This document shows positions 1 to 9,012 of a stretch of 64,000 bases of DNA, piece by piece; positions within the stretch are counted from its first letter, which is position 1, and the number at the start of each line of letters is the position of its first letter. The notes under the pieces are model-generated. The model saw only the letters and a list, made by a program, of their open reading frames with translations, did not search any database and was not told where the DNA came from. The translations under genes were made by a program, and so were the position numbers. Origin of the DNA: an uncultured Geobacteraceae bacterium (GTDB lineage Bacteria > Desulfobacterota > Desulfuromonadia > Geobacterales > Pseudopelobacteraceae); contig CAIQWT010000097.1 of the NCBI GenBank assembly GCA_903875605.1, positions 1-64,000 of the forward strand. The letters run 5' to 3'.

Positions 1-120
<120 letters not shown>

Positions 121-219
121 TATTGAATAGTCTGATAACTTTAAACCCAAAATTTACTTCTGGCAAAAATGTTACTTTTTGCATTTGATTCTCACAAATC
201 ACTTTAAAACTGCTATTCG

Positions 220-233
220 GTTTTCAAAGACCA
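220..233 (-). promoter_or_regulatory. boxA-like antitermination element in the rRNA leader
   Basis: On the minus strand this reads TGGTCTTTGAAAAC, close to the boxA elements (TGxTCTTTGAAAAC type) found in rRNA leaders, where Nus factors bind nascent RNA to prevent Rho-dependent termination. It lies about 100 bases upstream of the 16S start and about 40 bases downstream of the nearest promoter. The assignment is by pattern and position only. Confidence 0.55.
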
Positions 234-274
234 GCGTCGCTGCCGAATAAAACCGGCGTTGCAACCAGACGAAC

Positions 275-303
275 AATCTAGCAAAATCAGTTTCGGTTGT
301 CAA
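275..303 (-). promoter_or_regulatory. rRNA operon promoter (P2-like)
   Basis: The minus strand shows a perfect -35 TTGACA (298-303) and a -10 TAGATT (275-280) separated by 17 bases, directed at the 16S gene. Runs of A lie just upstream and could act as an UP element. Position and quality fit the proximal promoter of an rrn operon. Confidence 0.75.
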
Positions 304-384
304 TAACTTTTTTGCTGCACCGAAATCTTTTTTTCTGCTCCCACATGAAGTCGCTTGGATGTGCGCTCCTCAAAAGGGACTCGC

Positions 385-414
385 TTTCTATCATAAACAA
401 TTTATTCCTGTCAA
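385..414 (-). promoter_or_regulatory. rRNA operon promoter (P1-like)
   Basis: A second perfect -35 TTGACA (409-414, minus strand) is followed 18 bases on by TAGAAA (385-390). It is about 110 bases upstream of the first promoter and preceded by T/A-rich DNA overlapping the end of arsS. Tandem promoters are usual for rRNA operons; the -10 is imperfect. Confidence 0.5.
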
Positions 415-442
415 AAGAAAAATGATCGAAATTGAAAATAAA

Positions 443-1411
443 TCAGTTGTCGGCGTTCGTCAGTGCTCCTGTGCAGCTTGAGCCTTCTCCTGCCGTACAG
501 CAGTAACAGTGTTGAGCCAGGAGTATCTTTTTACCGTTCATTTCAGTCTCTGCAAACCCTGATATACTGATTTTACTACCATTATCTGTTGATACCGTCA
601 TCCCGAGGGCCTGATTGAAATCGCAGTTGAATACCATCCCCTGCCAATCTACGCTAATCAGTGTGCGACACATTATATTGCCCGCCGCATCCGGATTGAA
701 GCGCTCAGCAAGTTGGCTCATATATGTTGTGTAGGTATCCACCGATTCGAGGTGTTCACGAAACCGGCCGATCGGAGCATTGGTGATTGTAAATAGGTGG
801 TTGAATTTAATTCCGTGGCGTGCTGACAGTTCCGCCTTATATGCTGTCTCAAGTTCGTGCTGTGCCCCTGGGATAAAGTCCCCTCCCGGATTATAGACTA
901 GATTCAGCTCTATCTCAGTACCGTAACCAAGGGCATTCAGCTGTTTTAATACCTGAATACTTCTCTGATAGACACCTGTTCCTCGCTGTTTGTCTACGTT
1001 TTCTTCCAGATAGCAGGGGAGCGAGCCGATTAGTGTAAGGGCGCGACTGCGGCAATACTCCGGAAGCCACTCCCACCCCGGTTCACACATGATAGCCAGA
1101 TTACTGCGAAGCATACGGCGTGCCGCTAATCCCTCGGTTAAATCCATGAAATAGCGAAAGTGTGGATTCATTTCGGGACATCCACCGGTTATGTCGAGTG
1201 TAAGACCGGGATTATGTGCAAGGAAAAAAGCAATCTGCTCCATTACCTCTTTTCCCATCATCTCAGTTCCGGAAGATGAAGCATCAACATGGCAGTGGTT
1301 GCAGTGCAGATTGCACAAGTTACCGAAATTTACCTGCAGGGTCTGTAGCTTTTCAAAAGTTTCATATTCTGGATTTACCGTCATCAGGCGTTCCTTGAAT
1401 GGAATTATCAT
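443..1411 (-). CDS. arsS: arsenosugar biosynthesis-type radical SAM protein (ArsS family)
   Basis: Radical S-adenosylmethionine enzyme of 322 residues. The CxxxCxxC cluster motif is C33, C37, C40 in GNLCNLHCNHCHVDA. The C-terminal Cys-rich tail (HCYCCTAGEGSSCTGAL) is typical of the radical SAM/Cys-rich (ArsS, DUF3641) family. Family members act on methylated arsenic to form the 5'-deoxyadenosyl arsenosugar precursor. Some relatives reportedly carry selenocysteine in the Cys-rich part; here all positions are Cys. It is the last gene of a same-strand cluster and overlaps the glycosyltransferase by 4 bases, which suggests coupled translation. No arsM or other ars gene is in the window, so the arsenic substrate is inferred from family alone. 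Confidence 0.85.
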   Translation of the reverse strand: MIIPFKERLMTVNPEYETFEKLQTLQVNFGNLCNLHCNHCHVDASSSGTEMMGKEVMEQIAFFLAHNPGLTLDITGGCPEMNPHFRYFMDLTEGLAARRMLRSNLAIMCEPGWEWLPEYCRSRALTLIGSLPCYLEENVDKQRGTGVYQRSIQVLKQLNALGYGTEIELNLVYNPGGDFIPGAQHELETAYKAELSARHGIKFNHLFTITNAPIGRFREHLESVDTYTTYMSQLAERFNPDAAGNIMCRTLISVDWQGMVFNCDFNQALGMTVSTDNGSKISISGFAETEMNGKKILLAQHCYCCTAGEGSSCTGALTNADN

Positions 1412-2475
1412 AGTTTCCCTTTGGATTCACTTTTATCAACAAGCAAAAAAAACGGCGCAAGTACCCCCATAAACCAGATAAAGCTGATTAAGCCGGTAAC
1501 TGCATCCAATATTCTACTGTTTTTACAAGCTCCGGACATACGATCATATGTATTTAAACTGGGATAGCGACCAATCCCAATCAGCGGGCGCATCAAAACA
1601 TCTATAAAAAAGAACATCTGCCATAAATTCTGTCGAATGTAGCGCCCCAGAAGGTAGAAAGCGTGAATCGTTCCGTCTAACCCCCATTCATCGAGCATCA
1701 TTTGCCGGAGCAGGCAAAAAAAAGGTGAGAGCAAAAGCTTTCCTGTGTCCTGCTGCAGGCGGTAAACTCCGGGCGCGCGGGTAAAAAAACTATCCTCACC
1801 GATACTGTACAAGCCCATCATCATACTCATCAGAATGTAACGACGATGAAAACCTTCCGTCTCAAAGCGCCGTGCCGATGTTGCAAGATATCCGGGTAGC
1901 GTTATTAATTCCCCCTGGGTTCTTATTTTTTCGGTAATGCGCTGATCTTCAAGAAAAGGCATCCTTTCATCGAAACCGCCCAGATCACGGAAAAAGTCTC
2001 TGCTCAAGAGCAAACCCTGATCGCCGTTTGTTGTATTGACACGGTTGAATGCGCTCTTCTCCTCTGCGTAGCGATATGCCATCTTGTTACGCGCGGTACT
2101 GCGTATGAAACGGAGACGAAAATGCCCGGCAACGCGTTGTTGAAGCGGGCTTTTCGACATCAAGGCATCTATGGCATTGCTCAGAAGATTGGCGTCATTA
2201 ATGCGTGAATCCGCATGGAGAAAAAGGAGATGTGCTCCGGAAGCCCTCTCAGCGGCGGCATTCATCTGCGCTCCCCGACCAGATGCTGCTGTGATAAAAT
2301 CCGCGCCGAACTCCTCCGCGGTTGACCGGGTCGCATCTTCTGAGCCACCATCGGCGACTATAATCTCAAACGTGATTTTCTGTTGAATATTGAGATCACC
2401 CAGAAGCAGCGGCAGATGGCTTGCCTCATTAAGCGTTGGAATTATTACAGAGAGCAGTGGTGCAATATCATTCAT
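1408..2475 (-). CDS. family 2 glycosyltransferase (TIGR04283-type, arsenosugar/selenodomain-associated)
   Basis: GT-A fold glycosyltransferase. The N-terminal LLSVIIPTLNEASHLP, the nucleotide-sugar motif VADGGSEDAT, and HADSR (DxD-like) are visible, with GDQGLLLSRDFFRDLGGFDE further on. The C-terminal ~150 residues carry hydrophobic segments suggesting membrane contact, an extension beyond the short core enzymes of this family. These enzymes commonly accompany ArsS-like radical SAM genes and are thought to add sugar in arsenosugar-type pathways. The chosen ATG gives 8 bases of overlap with the upstream gene; an in-frame ATG at 2538 would add 21 residues but overlap by 71 bases. It overlaps arsS by 4 bases. 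Confidence 0.8.
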   Translation of the reverse strand: MNDIAPLLSVIIPTLNEASHLPLLLGDLNIQQKITFEIIVADGGSEDATRSTAEEFGADFITAASGRGAQMNAAAERASGAHLLFLHADSRINDANLLSNAIDALMSKSPLQQRVAGHFRLRFIRSTARNKMAYRYAEEKSAFNRVNTTNGDQGLLLSRDFFRDLGGFDERMPFLEDQRITEKIRTQGELITLPGYLATSARRFETEGFHRRYILMSMMMGLYSIGEDSFFTRAPGVYRLQQDTGKLLLSPFFCLLRQMMLDEWGLDGTIHAFYLLGRYIRQNLWQMFFFIDVLMRPLIGIGRYPSLNTYDRMSGACKNSRILDAVTGLISFIWFMGVLAPFFLLVDKSESKGKL

Positions 2476-3175
2476 TACGTGGCTGCCTGCTCTCCGTAGA
2501 AAGAGATATTTCTCCATACCAGGCATCTGCCCTGCCACCGGTATTATCGGTATCAGTCATGATGGCAATGGCTTCAGTTTCTTGAGGATTATCACCGAAA
2601 AGGGCGCGATAGTCCGCAAGCAGATCACGCTCCTCACTCCGCCATTGTCCCGCCTTACCATCACCAGATTCCACAGCAACCATCTTTGCGTTAGCCGCAT
2701 ACGCATTTTGAATCGACTCGCCTTTTGGCAGTTTGTTTGCCCAGATATAGTTTATCGCCTTCATCTGCCAGAAAAAACGTCCCGGAAAGATGACATACAG
2801 GCGTGCGGCGTAATCATCGCCCGCCTTTAGCTTCTCATCCCCCCCTTTGATGGTGTGGGCTATTTTCCAACTCCAGCGCAGATATCTATGGGTCGCAGGG
2901 TCAAAGCGGATTTTTTTAACTAAACCTGATGCAGCACCCTGACTGGCAGCATGTATGACGGTTCGCCCCTGTTCTCTGTTCACGTGATATTCTGTAACAC
3001 CCTTAAAGCTCTTTGACTCCCAGCCAGTCAGCCCTTCAGTGCTGAAATGACTGATCGAAATTTCTTCCGCATGGCCGGTCGATGCGTAAAACAGTGCCAT
3101 TGCCGGTAGTAGAAAAAATATCCGATTTACTAGTGACCGCCTGTTGCTTGAGGTGTTACCGTTGCATAACATCAT
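2468..3175 (-). CDS. DUF3047 family exported protein
   Basis: A protein of 235 residues with a signal peptide (hydrophobic stretch about 18-33, cleavage likely after GHA). The mature part matches my memory of DUF3047: GDDYAARLYVIFPG, AINYIWANKLPKGE, MVAVESG and IAIMTDTDNTGGRADAWYG. The function of this family is not known. The start lies 3 bases downstream of the preceding tvp38-like stop, and the end overlaps the glycosyltransferase, so it belongs to the same transcription unit. It is likely periplasmic. Confidence 0.8.
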   Translation of the reverse strand: MMLCNGNTSSNRRSLVNRIFFLLPAMALFYASTGHAEEISISHFSTEGLTGWESKSFKGVTEYHVNREQGRTVIHAASQGAASGLVKKIRFDPATHRYLRWSWKIAHTIKGGDEKLKAGDDYAARLYVIFPGRFFWQMKAINYIWANKLPKGESIQNAYAANAKMVAVESGDGKAGQWRSEERDLLADYRALFGDNPQETEAIAIMTDTDNTGGRADAWYGEISLSTESRQPRNE

Positions 3176-3178
3176 GGA

Positions 3179-3787
3179 TTATATATTGACCTGTTTTCTG
3201 TTTCTGAATCTATTGTTCAGCGTCGGAATAATGGCAACTAGCCCCAGCAGAGCAAAAGAGGAAAGTACCCGGGGGGAAGCTATGCCGGAGAGCGAATCTA
3301 TAGTGGCAAGAGAAGCCCCGGCGTTGACGTAGACGAAACCGCCCGGGATAATGCCGAACATGGTAGCAAAGAAAAAGGTTCGCAACGGAAGCCTGGTCAA
3401 GCCTGCAGCCAGATTGATCAGAAAAAATGGGAAAATCGGTACAAGACGAAGAAAAAGAAGATAACCAAAGCCGCGTTCCTCCAACTCCCTGTTCATCCCC
3501 TCCAGTTTACGGCCGAATTTATTCAGGACTACATCTCGCAGTAGGTAACGGGTAACCAGAAAAGCAAGGGCAGCACCGATCGTAGCAGCAATATTGGCGT
3601 AAACAGTGCCGAGAACTGTTCCAAAAACAGCACCGGCGGCAAGAGACAGGATGGCAGCACCTGGTATCGATAGAGCGGTCTGAACGATATAAAATGCCAT
3701 AAATCCGGCAACCATAAGAAGTTTGTGGGTGGCGTAATAATCGAGCAGCATTTGACGGTTAGTTTTGAGCACCTCGAGTGTCAGCAA
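3179..3787 (-). CDS. TVP38/TMEM64 (DedA-like) membrane protein
   Basis: Polytopic inner-membrane protein of the SNARE-associated/VTT domain family. The central motif (PGAAILSLAAGAVFGTVLG, followed by NIAATIGAALAFLVTRYLLRD and later RLVPIFPFFLINLAAGLT) is diagnostic. Members are implicated in lipid scrambling or small-solute handling, and the substrate here is unknown. The start given is a TTG. The same frame stays open upstream to about 3910 and encodes a further hydrophobic helix (ITKVVIVLAVIAAIALFFSF) expected at the N terminus of this family. That stretch has no ATG, GTG or TTG; an ATT at 3883 follows a G-rich Shine-Dalgarno-like run by 8 bases. The real product is therefore probably about 234 residues with a non-standard start. 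Confidence 0.8.
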   Translation of the reverse strand: MLTLEVLKTNRQMLLDYYATHKLLMVAGFMAFYIVQTALSIPGAAILSLAAGAVFGTVLGTVYANIAATIGAALAFLVTRYLLRDVVLNKFGRKLEGMNRELEERGFGYLLFLRLVPIFPFFLINLAAGLTRLPLRTFFFATMFGIIPGGFVYVNAGASLATIDSLSGIASPRVLSSFALLGLVAIIPTLNNRFRNRKQVNI

Positions 3788-3913
3788 GCGCTGCAGACCG
3801 AAAGAGAAAAACAGAGCGATCGCAGCGATTACAGCTAAGACGATGACAACTTTTGTTATGACTCCGGATGTTTGCTGATTAATAAAAATAACCGCCCCCC
3901 AGGCGACAGAATA

Positions 3914-4345
3914 TCAGACTGTTTCCTTGGTATCTTCAGACGGATTTCGGCACTTTGAGAACACGTAATAGCCTGCTGAAAGTGAGAATATCAGCGCCGC
4001 TAGGCCGAGAATCGAGATAGGGTCTGTCTCTTTCAGATCAAGGGTAACTACTTTGTTGCAGAGGGCTATAACAGCAACCTCCACCACAAGTTCGGGCCTG
4101 ACAAAATGATGAGTTATGTGAAACTTCAGCAACTTGATCAGCTCGAGACCGATCAGACAGATAAGGAAAAGTCCAAAAGTCTGGAAGAGCATCTTTGGTG
4201 AAATCAGCATGTACGGCGGTGCATCCACAATCATGCCAAACAGGATCCGTCCCAGTTCTAAAGTGCTCAGCAAAACCGCCAGGAGCAACATCAGTACAAG
4301 CGCCCAAAGAATAACCGATTCAATCCGGTCAATATATTTGCTCAT
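3914..4345 (-). CDS. phosphate-starvation-inducible PsiE family membrane protein
   Basis: A protein of 143 residues with four hydrophobic segments (about 13-36, 47-70, 85-100, 107-128), matching the PsiE domain. Recognisable parts are YMLISPKMLFQTFGLFLICL and ELIKLLKFHITHH. The family is named from Escherichia coli psiE and its biochemical role is unknown. I see no Pho box upstream, so phosphate control is not supported here. It is the first gene of the cluster ending in arsS; its TGA stop lies in the same frame as the following TVP38-like gene. Confidence 0.75.
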   Translation of the reverse strand: MSKYIDRIESVILWALVLMLLLAVLLSTLELGRILFGMIVDAPPYMLISPKMLFQTFGLFLICLIGLELIKLLKFHITHHFVRPELVVEVAVIALCNKVVTLDLKETDPISILGLAALIFSLSAGYYVFSKCRNPSEDTKETV

Positions 4346-4519
4346 AAATTCCTCCTGTCAAATAGCCAGTTAAATCGATGATATTGGAGCTTATCAGCAA
4401 TTTTTTAAAAAGCAAGAGTGTAGTTAGAACAGATGAGGGATGAGCGAGAAAGACAAAGAAGGAGGCGAAGGAGAGACTGCAGTGATGTGCTTGCCGCATC
4501 CGCTTTTGATGTGGATGAG

Positions 4520-4564
4520 AACAATCATCGGAAGGTCACTATTGGTGGCCTTCCGATGATTGTT
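4520..4564 (-). terminator. strong hairpin, likely glmS terminator
   Basis: A perfect 16-bp stem (4520-4535 with 4549-4564) extends inward through GGTCAC/GTGGCC to a 5-base loop. It begins 12 bases after the glmS stop on the minus strand and is followed there by TTGTTCTC. It may also insulate the downstream psiE-arsS cluster. Confidence 0.75.
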
Positions 4565-4576
4565 GTTGGCAGCGGG

Positions 4577-6406
4577 TTATTCCACCGTAACACTTTTGGC
4601 TAAATTTCTCGGCTGATCGACGTCAGTCCCCTTAAGTACCGCAATGTGGTATGCAAGTAACTGCAGTGGCACCGAGAGCAGTAGCGGATCAAGATCTTCG
4701 TCGAGATTCGGGATTTCAATAACTGTTTCCGCCCTGCCACGCACCTCTTCATCACCGGCGGAACAGACCGCTATCACACGGCCGCTTCTGGCAATAACCT
4801 CTTCCATATTGGAAAGTGTTTTTTCGTAAGAGCTGCCTTTGGGCACAAGTACGACTACCGGCACATCCTCATCTATCAGGGCAATCGGGCCATGTTTCAT
4901 TTCGCCTGCCGGATAACCCTCAGCATGGATGTAGGAAATTTCCTTGAGCTTAAGCGCACCTTCGAGGGCGATAGGAAAATTTTTCCCACGGCCGAGATAA
5001 AGGAAATCTCGGGCATTCATATATTTTTTTGCCACTTTTTCCGTGTACTCATTCAGCTTTAATGACTCTTCGAGTAAACCCGGTACTTTTTTGAGCGCCG
5101 CAATCATCTTCTGACCATGAGCAACGTCAATGGTGCAGTTGGCTCTTCCCAGGCGGATAGTAAATAGATACAGAGCGGTCAACTGGGTAACAAAAGCCTT
5201 GGTTGAGGCAACGCCTATCTCCGGACCGGCATGAGTGTAAATGACGCCGTCTGACTCACGAGCGATTGAAGAATCGACCACGTTACAGATTGCCATATTC
5301 AGGGCGCCGCGTGATTTTGCTTCGCGGAGGGCCGCCAGAGTGTCAGCAGTTTCACCCGACTGGGAGATGACTATTGCTAGTGTGTTTCCATCGATGACCG
5401 GATTGCGGTATCGGAACTCTGAGGCGATATCAACTTCAACTGGAATACGACAAAGGCCTTCAAGGTAAAATTTACCGACCAGAGCTGCGTGCCAGGAGGT
5501 TCCGCAGGCGATAATGACAATCCGCTTGACCGCTGCCAGCTGGCGATCACTGAATTGAAGATTTTCGAGATACACATCGCCTTCACCTTCAAGCAGTCGG
5601 CCGGCTATCGTATCACGCACTGCCCGAGGCTGTTCGTGGATTTCCTTCAGCATGAAGTGCCGATAACCACCTTTTTCCGCCATCATGGGCGACCAGTCGA
5701 TATGGCGTGGTTTTTTATCCAGAGGCGCACCGTCAATCGTAGAAAAATTAGCTGTACAATTCCTGAAAACGACAAGCTCGCCATCTTCCATGAACACCAT
5801 CTCGCGGGTATAGGCCAAAATAGCCGGAATATCGGATGCGACGAAGAACTCCTCATCGCCAAGACCGACAACCATCGGAGATCCCAATTTGGCGGCAATC
5901 AAACAGCCCGGTTCCTTTTCGTTGAGGATACATACTGCGTACGCTCCGCGTAATTGCGCAAGAGTAAGCCTGACCGCCTTTTCGAAATCGGCTTCAGTTT
6001 TGTGCGTTTCTTCAATCAAGTGCGCTATTACTTCCGTATCTGTTTCGCTCTTGAAAGTATGGCCAGCCTGTTTTAACTGCTCTTTAAGTTGCAGATAATT
6101 TTCTATGATGCCGTTATGTACAAGAATAACCGGGCCGGCTTTGTGCGGGTGGGCGTTGATTTCAGAGGGTCTGCCATGTGTGGCCCAGCGGGTATGACCG
6201 ATCCCTACGTTCCCGCCTAGCGGCTGCTCCCGTAGGAGATTCTCAAGGTTAATCAGCTTACCCTGACTTCTGCGGGTAGCGGATTCACCTCCCCCAAGAG
6301 TAGCTATTCCGGCCGAGTCATAACCGCGATATTCAAGTTTTTTAAGCCCTTCCAAAATGATGGGGGTTGCCTGCTGTTCACCAATGTATCCAACAATGCC
6401 GCACAT
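4577..6406 (-). CDS. glmS: glutamine--fructose-6-phosphate aminotransferase (isomerising)
   Basis: Makes glucosamine-6-phosphate from fructose-6-phosphate and glutamine, the first step toward UDP-GlcNAc for peptidoglycan and LPS. At 609 residues it has the usual length. The N-terminal nucleophile is Cys2 (MCGIVGYIG), with the glutaminase domain up to about 230 ([16 protein letters not shown]). Two SIS sugar-isomerase domains follow ([38 protein letters not shown]) and the family C-terminal end LAKSVTVE. It diverges from the penicillin-binding protein gene across a ~210-base region. I see no glmS ribozyme-like conserved leader. glmU lies 16 kb away rather than adjacent. Confidence 0.98.
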   Translation of the reverse strand: MCGIVGYIGEQQATPIILEGLKKLEYRGYDSAGIATLGGGESATRRSQGKLINLENLLREQPLGGNVGIGHTRWATHGRPSEINAHPHKAGPVILVHNGIIENYLQLKEQLKQAGHTFKSETDTEVIAHLIEETHKTEADFEKAVRLTLAQLRGAYAVCILNEKEPGCLIAAKLGSPMVVGLGDEEFFVASDIPAILAYTREMVFMEDGELVVFRNCTANFSTIDGAPLDKKPRHIDWSPMMAEKGGYRHFMLKEIHEQPRAVRDTIAGRLLEGEGDVYLENLQFSDRQLAAVKRIVIIACGTSWHAALVGKFYLEGLCRIPVEVDIASEFRYRNPVIDGNTLAIVISQSGETADTLAALREAKSRGALNMAICNVVDSSIARESDGVIYTHAGPEIGVASTKAFVTQLTALYLFTIRLGRANCTIDVAHGQKMIAALKKVPGLLEESLKLNEYTEKVAKKYMNARDFLYLGRGKNFPIALEGALKLKEISYIHAEGYPAGEMKHGPIALIDEDVPVVVLVPKGSSYEKTLSNMEEVIARSGRVIAVCSAGDEEVRGRAETVIEIPNLDEDLDPLLLSVPLQLLAYHIAVLKGTDVDQPRNLAKSVTVE

Positions 6407-6620
6407 ATACTCACCTCATTGGCCGTAATAAATCAGATTAAATCGAGACAGTAGTATCAAAACATGGCCTCTTTAGTAAAGTTTTTTTATGTAGGCAGCG
6501 TGTCCGTCAAGCTGCACCACGCGTTTATTGATCTGAATATGCTTGAATTTAACACATGATATGTTATTTTGCCTCACTCATAATCCAGCCATAGTCACCG
6601 TTTTCAGGAAGGCCCGTTCA

Positions 6621-8933
6621 ATGGAAAGAAAGAAGCAATCTACCCCCGCACACAGCAGTTTTTGGTCAACGGTGTTGCTTTTTGTCATAACTCTGGCTGT
6701 TGTTGCTGCCCTGGGTGTGACCGGATACGTATTTTATCTAATGGCAAAACTTCCCCGTGTGGATCGACTGGCTGACTACAAACCACCAATCGTTTCGCAG
6801 GTATATGGTGATGACGGCAGCCTGGTGGGTGAGTTTTATCTGGAACGCCGCATCGTAGTGCCGGTCAACAAAATGCCGCGTAAACTAATCCAGGCCTTTG
6901 TTTCAGCGGAAGATTCCAATTTTTATTCTCACAAGGGAATCGACTATTTGGGAATTGTGCGCGCAGCTTTCAAAAATATAATTTCCATGAGCAAAAAAGA
7001 GGGCGCATCCACCATAACCCAGCAGGTTACAAAATCCATGCTGCTGTCTCCGGAGAAAAAGTTTTCCCGCAAGATAAAAGAGGCCATCCTCGCCAAGCGA
7101 ATGGAGGAACGACTCTCTAAAGACGAAATACTGTACCTGTATCTGAACCAGATTTATCTCGGCAGTGGAGCATATGGAGTTCAGGCCGCAGCCGAAACAT
7201 ATTTCGGAAAAAATGTCGAGCAGCTTAATCTGGCTGAAATGTCCATGCTGGCCGGACTTCCAAAGGCACCAAATGCCTATTCGCCCATCAAACACCTTGA
7301 AAAAGCCCGCGAACGTCAAGGTTATGTACTCGATCGTATGACCAAGGAAGGATACATAACACCTGTAGAAGCAGACCATGCCCGGAACACACCCATCATC
7401 CTGCAGCCGATGAAAAAGGTCAACAATGAGCAGTCCGCCTATTTTCTTGAATACCTGAGAATCCAGTTGGAGCAGAAATACGGTGAAGAGCAGCTTTACA
7501 AAGGTGGGCTTAAAATTTACACGACCATGAATGCAGAGATGCAGCGAGCGGCATACGCCAGCCTGCGTAAAGGCCTTAAAGAGGTGGACAAGCGCCAGGG
7601 TTTCCGTGGTCCTGTAAAATATCTGAATGAAACCGACGTTGACCCTTTTTGCAGTAAAATAGAGGATTCAATTGATTCTGTCATACTAAAAACCGGTGAA
7701 ACCTATCAGGGTGTTGTCGTCGGCTTCAACACTGAAAAGGGAGAGGCACTGATCAGGGTCGGGGAACGCAAAGGAATTCTTTCCCGGAAAAACATGGCGT
7801 GGGGTGGAAAAATAGCCATGACCAACCGCTACGGCAAACCTGAAAAAGGTAACAAAGGGTTGACGCTTGGCTCCGTTATCGAGGTTTCGGTAGTAACTCC
7901 GGAACTGAACAAGGATGGTGCCCAGTTTGCGCTTGACCAGACACCGGAAGTTCAGGCGGCGCTGGTCTCTATAGATCCACGCAGCGGCGGAGTCAAGGCT
8001 ATGGTTGGCGGCTATGACTTCAAAAAAAGCCAATTTAACCGGGCTATGCAGGCCAAACGTAACGGTGGCTCTGCCTTTAAACCGATTATTTATGCGGCTG
8101 CTCTTGACAAGGGCTTGACGCCCGCTACAGTTATTGAGGATGCCGAAGTTGAATATCCGGACGGGTCCGGAGGTATGTGGAAGCCGCAAAACTACGATCA
8201 TGAATTCCGCGGGCCAGTAACCATGCGGGAAGCTCTTACCTACTCCATCAATATCGTCAGCGTCAAGATCATGGAGCAGATAGGTGCACAGTACACTGCA
8301 GAATACGCAAAGAAACTTGGCTTCACTTCACAGATTCCAGCCAATCTGGCACTGGCACTGGGAGCAGCCTCAATATCCCCATTTGAACTTACCTCGGCAT
8401 ACGCAGTCTTTGCAAATAAAGGGGTACTGACACCACAATATTTCATCACTAAAGTAACTGATACTGACGGCACAATCCTTCAGGAAACGCCGCCACCTGT
8501 GCCGATTCCGGTAATATCGCCCGAGACAGCTTATGTTATTACAAATCTGATGCAGAGTGTTGTCTCCAGCGGAACCGGACATCGTGCGTCCGTAATCGGC
8601 CGTCCAGTCGCAGGAAAAACCGGCACTACCAACGGTGCCAAGGATGCCTGGTTTGTCGGCTACATCCCCCAGCTGGTTACCGGTGTCTGGGTGGGATATG
8701 ATCAGGAACGCTCACTGGGCAGCGGCGGCACCGGTGGTCAGGCAGCCGCTCCGATATGGGGTGATTTTATGCAAAAGGCGATTATGTCTCTACCATCAGA
8801 GGATTTTATAGCGCCGGAAAATGTTTCGTTTGTTTTGATAAATCCACGTACCGGCAAGCTTGCTAAAGAGGGAACAGCGGGGGCGGTGATGGAGTGTTTT
8901 ATAAAAGGGACCGAACCGTCTACATACGAATAA
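6621..8933 (+). CDS. mrcA: class A penicillin-binding protein (PBP1A family)
   Basis: Bifunctional peptidoglycan synthase at the inner membrane. A short cytoplasmic N terminus and one TM helix (LLFVITLAVVAALGVTGYVF) are followed by the GT51 glycosyltransferase domain (EDSNFYSHKG, GASTITQQVTKSMLLSPEKK). Next come an OB-like insert and the transpeptidase domain, with SxxK (GGSAFKP), SxN (YSIN) and KTG (AGKTGTTNGAKD). ATG 6621 is preceded at a good distance by AGGAAGG; an in-frame ATG at 6543 lacks such a site. About 770 residues, normal for the family. A hairpin terminator follows. Confidence 0.95.
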   Translation: MERKKQSTPAHSSFWSTVLLFVITLAVVAALGVTGYVFYLMAKLPRVDRLADYKPPIVSQVYGDDGSLVGEFYLERRIVVPVNKMPRKLIQAFVSAEDSNFYSHKGIDYLGIVRAAFKNIISMSKKEGASTITQQVTKSMLLSPEKKFSRKIKEAILAKRMEERLSKDEILYLYLNQIYLGSGAYGVQAAAETYFGKNVEQLNLAEMSMLAGLPKAPNAYSPIKHLEKARERQGYVLDRMTKEGYITPVEADHARNTPIILQPMKKVNNEQSAYFLEYLRIQLEQKYGEEQLYKGGLKIYTTMNAEMQRAAYASLRKGLKEVDKRQGFRGPVKYLNETDVDPFCSKIEDSIDSVILKTGETYQGVVVGFNTEKGEALIRVGERKGILSRKNMAWGGKIAMTNRYGKPEKGNKGLTLGSVIEVSVVTPELNKDGAQFALDQTPEVQAALVSIDPRSGGVKAMVGGYDFKKSQFNRAMQAKRNGGSAFKPIIYAAALDKGLTPATVIEDAEVEYPDGSGGMWKPQNYDHEFRGPVTMREALTYSINIVSVKIMEQIGAQYTAEYAKKLGFTSQIPANLALALGAASISPFELTSAYAVFANKGVLTPQYFITKVTDTDGTILQETPPPVPIPVISPETAYVITNLMQSVVSSGTGHRASVIGRPVAGKTGTTNGAKDAWFVGYIPQLVTGVWVGYDQERSLGSGGTGGQAAAPIWGDFMQKAIMSLPSEDFIAPENVSFVLINPRTGKLAKEGTAGAVMECFIKGTEPSTYE

Positions 8934-8946
8934 TGCTGATAAACTA

Positions 8947-9001
8947 ACCACCCCGGGAAGCTGAAATGCCATCCTGTTTCAGGAGATACCCGGGGTGTGG
9001 T
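8947..9001. terminator. hairpin between convergent genes
   Basis: ACCACCCCGGG (8947-8957) pairs with CCCGGGGTGTGGT (8989-9001) with a two-base bulge. It lies 14 bases after the penicillin-binding protein stop and 11 bases beyond the stop of the convergent L,D-transpeptidase gene, so it may serve both. U-tracts are weak. Confidence 0.6.
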
Positions 9002-9012
9002 AAGGCTTTCGC

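Noticed and set aside
4346-4576. Pho box before the psiE-like gene
   Set aside because: Despite the family name, no 11-base-phased TGTAACA-type repeat is present.
5489-5953. 154-codon frame antisense to glmS
   Set aside because: It lies wholly inside glmS, shows no family motif and looks like a shadow of its codon bias.
6407-6620. glmS ribozyme or riboswitch upstream of glmS
   Set aside because: No conserved glmS ribozyme core could be picked out, and the leader is short; such ribozymes are mainly in Gram-positives.
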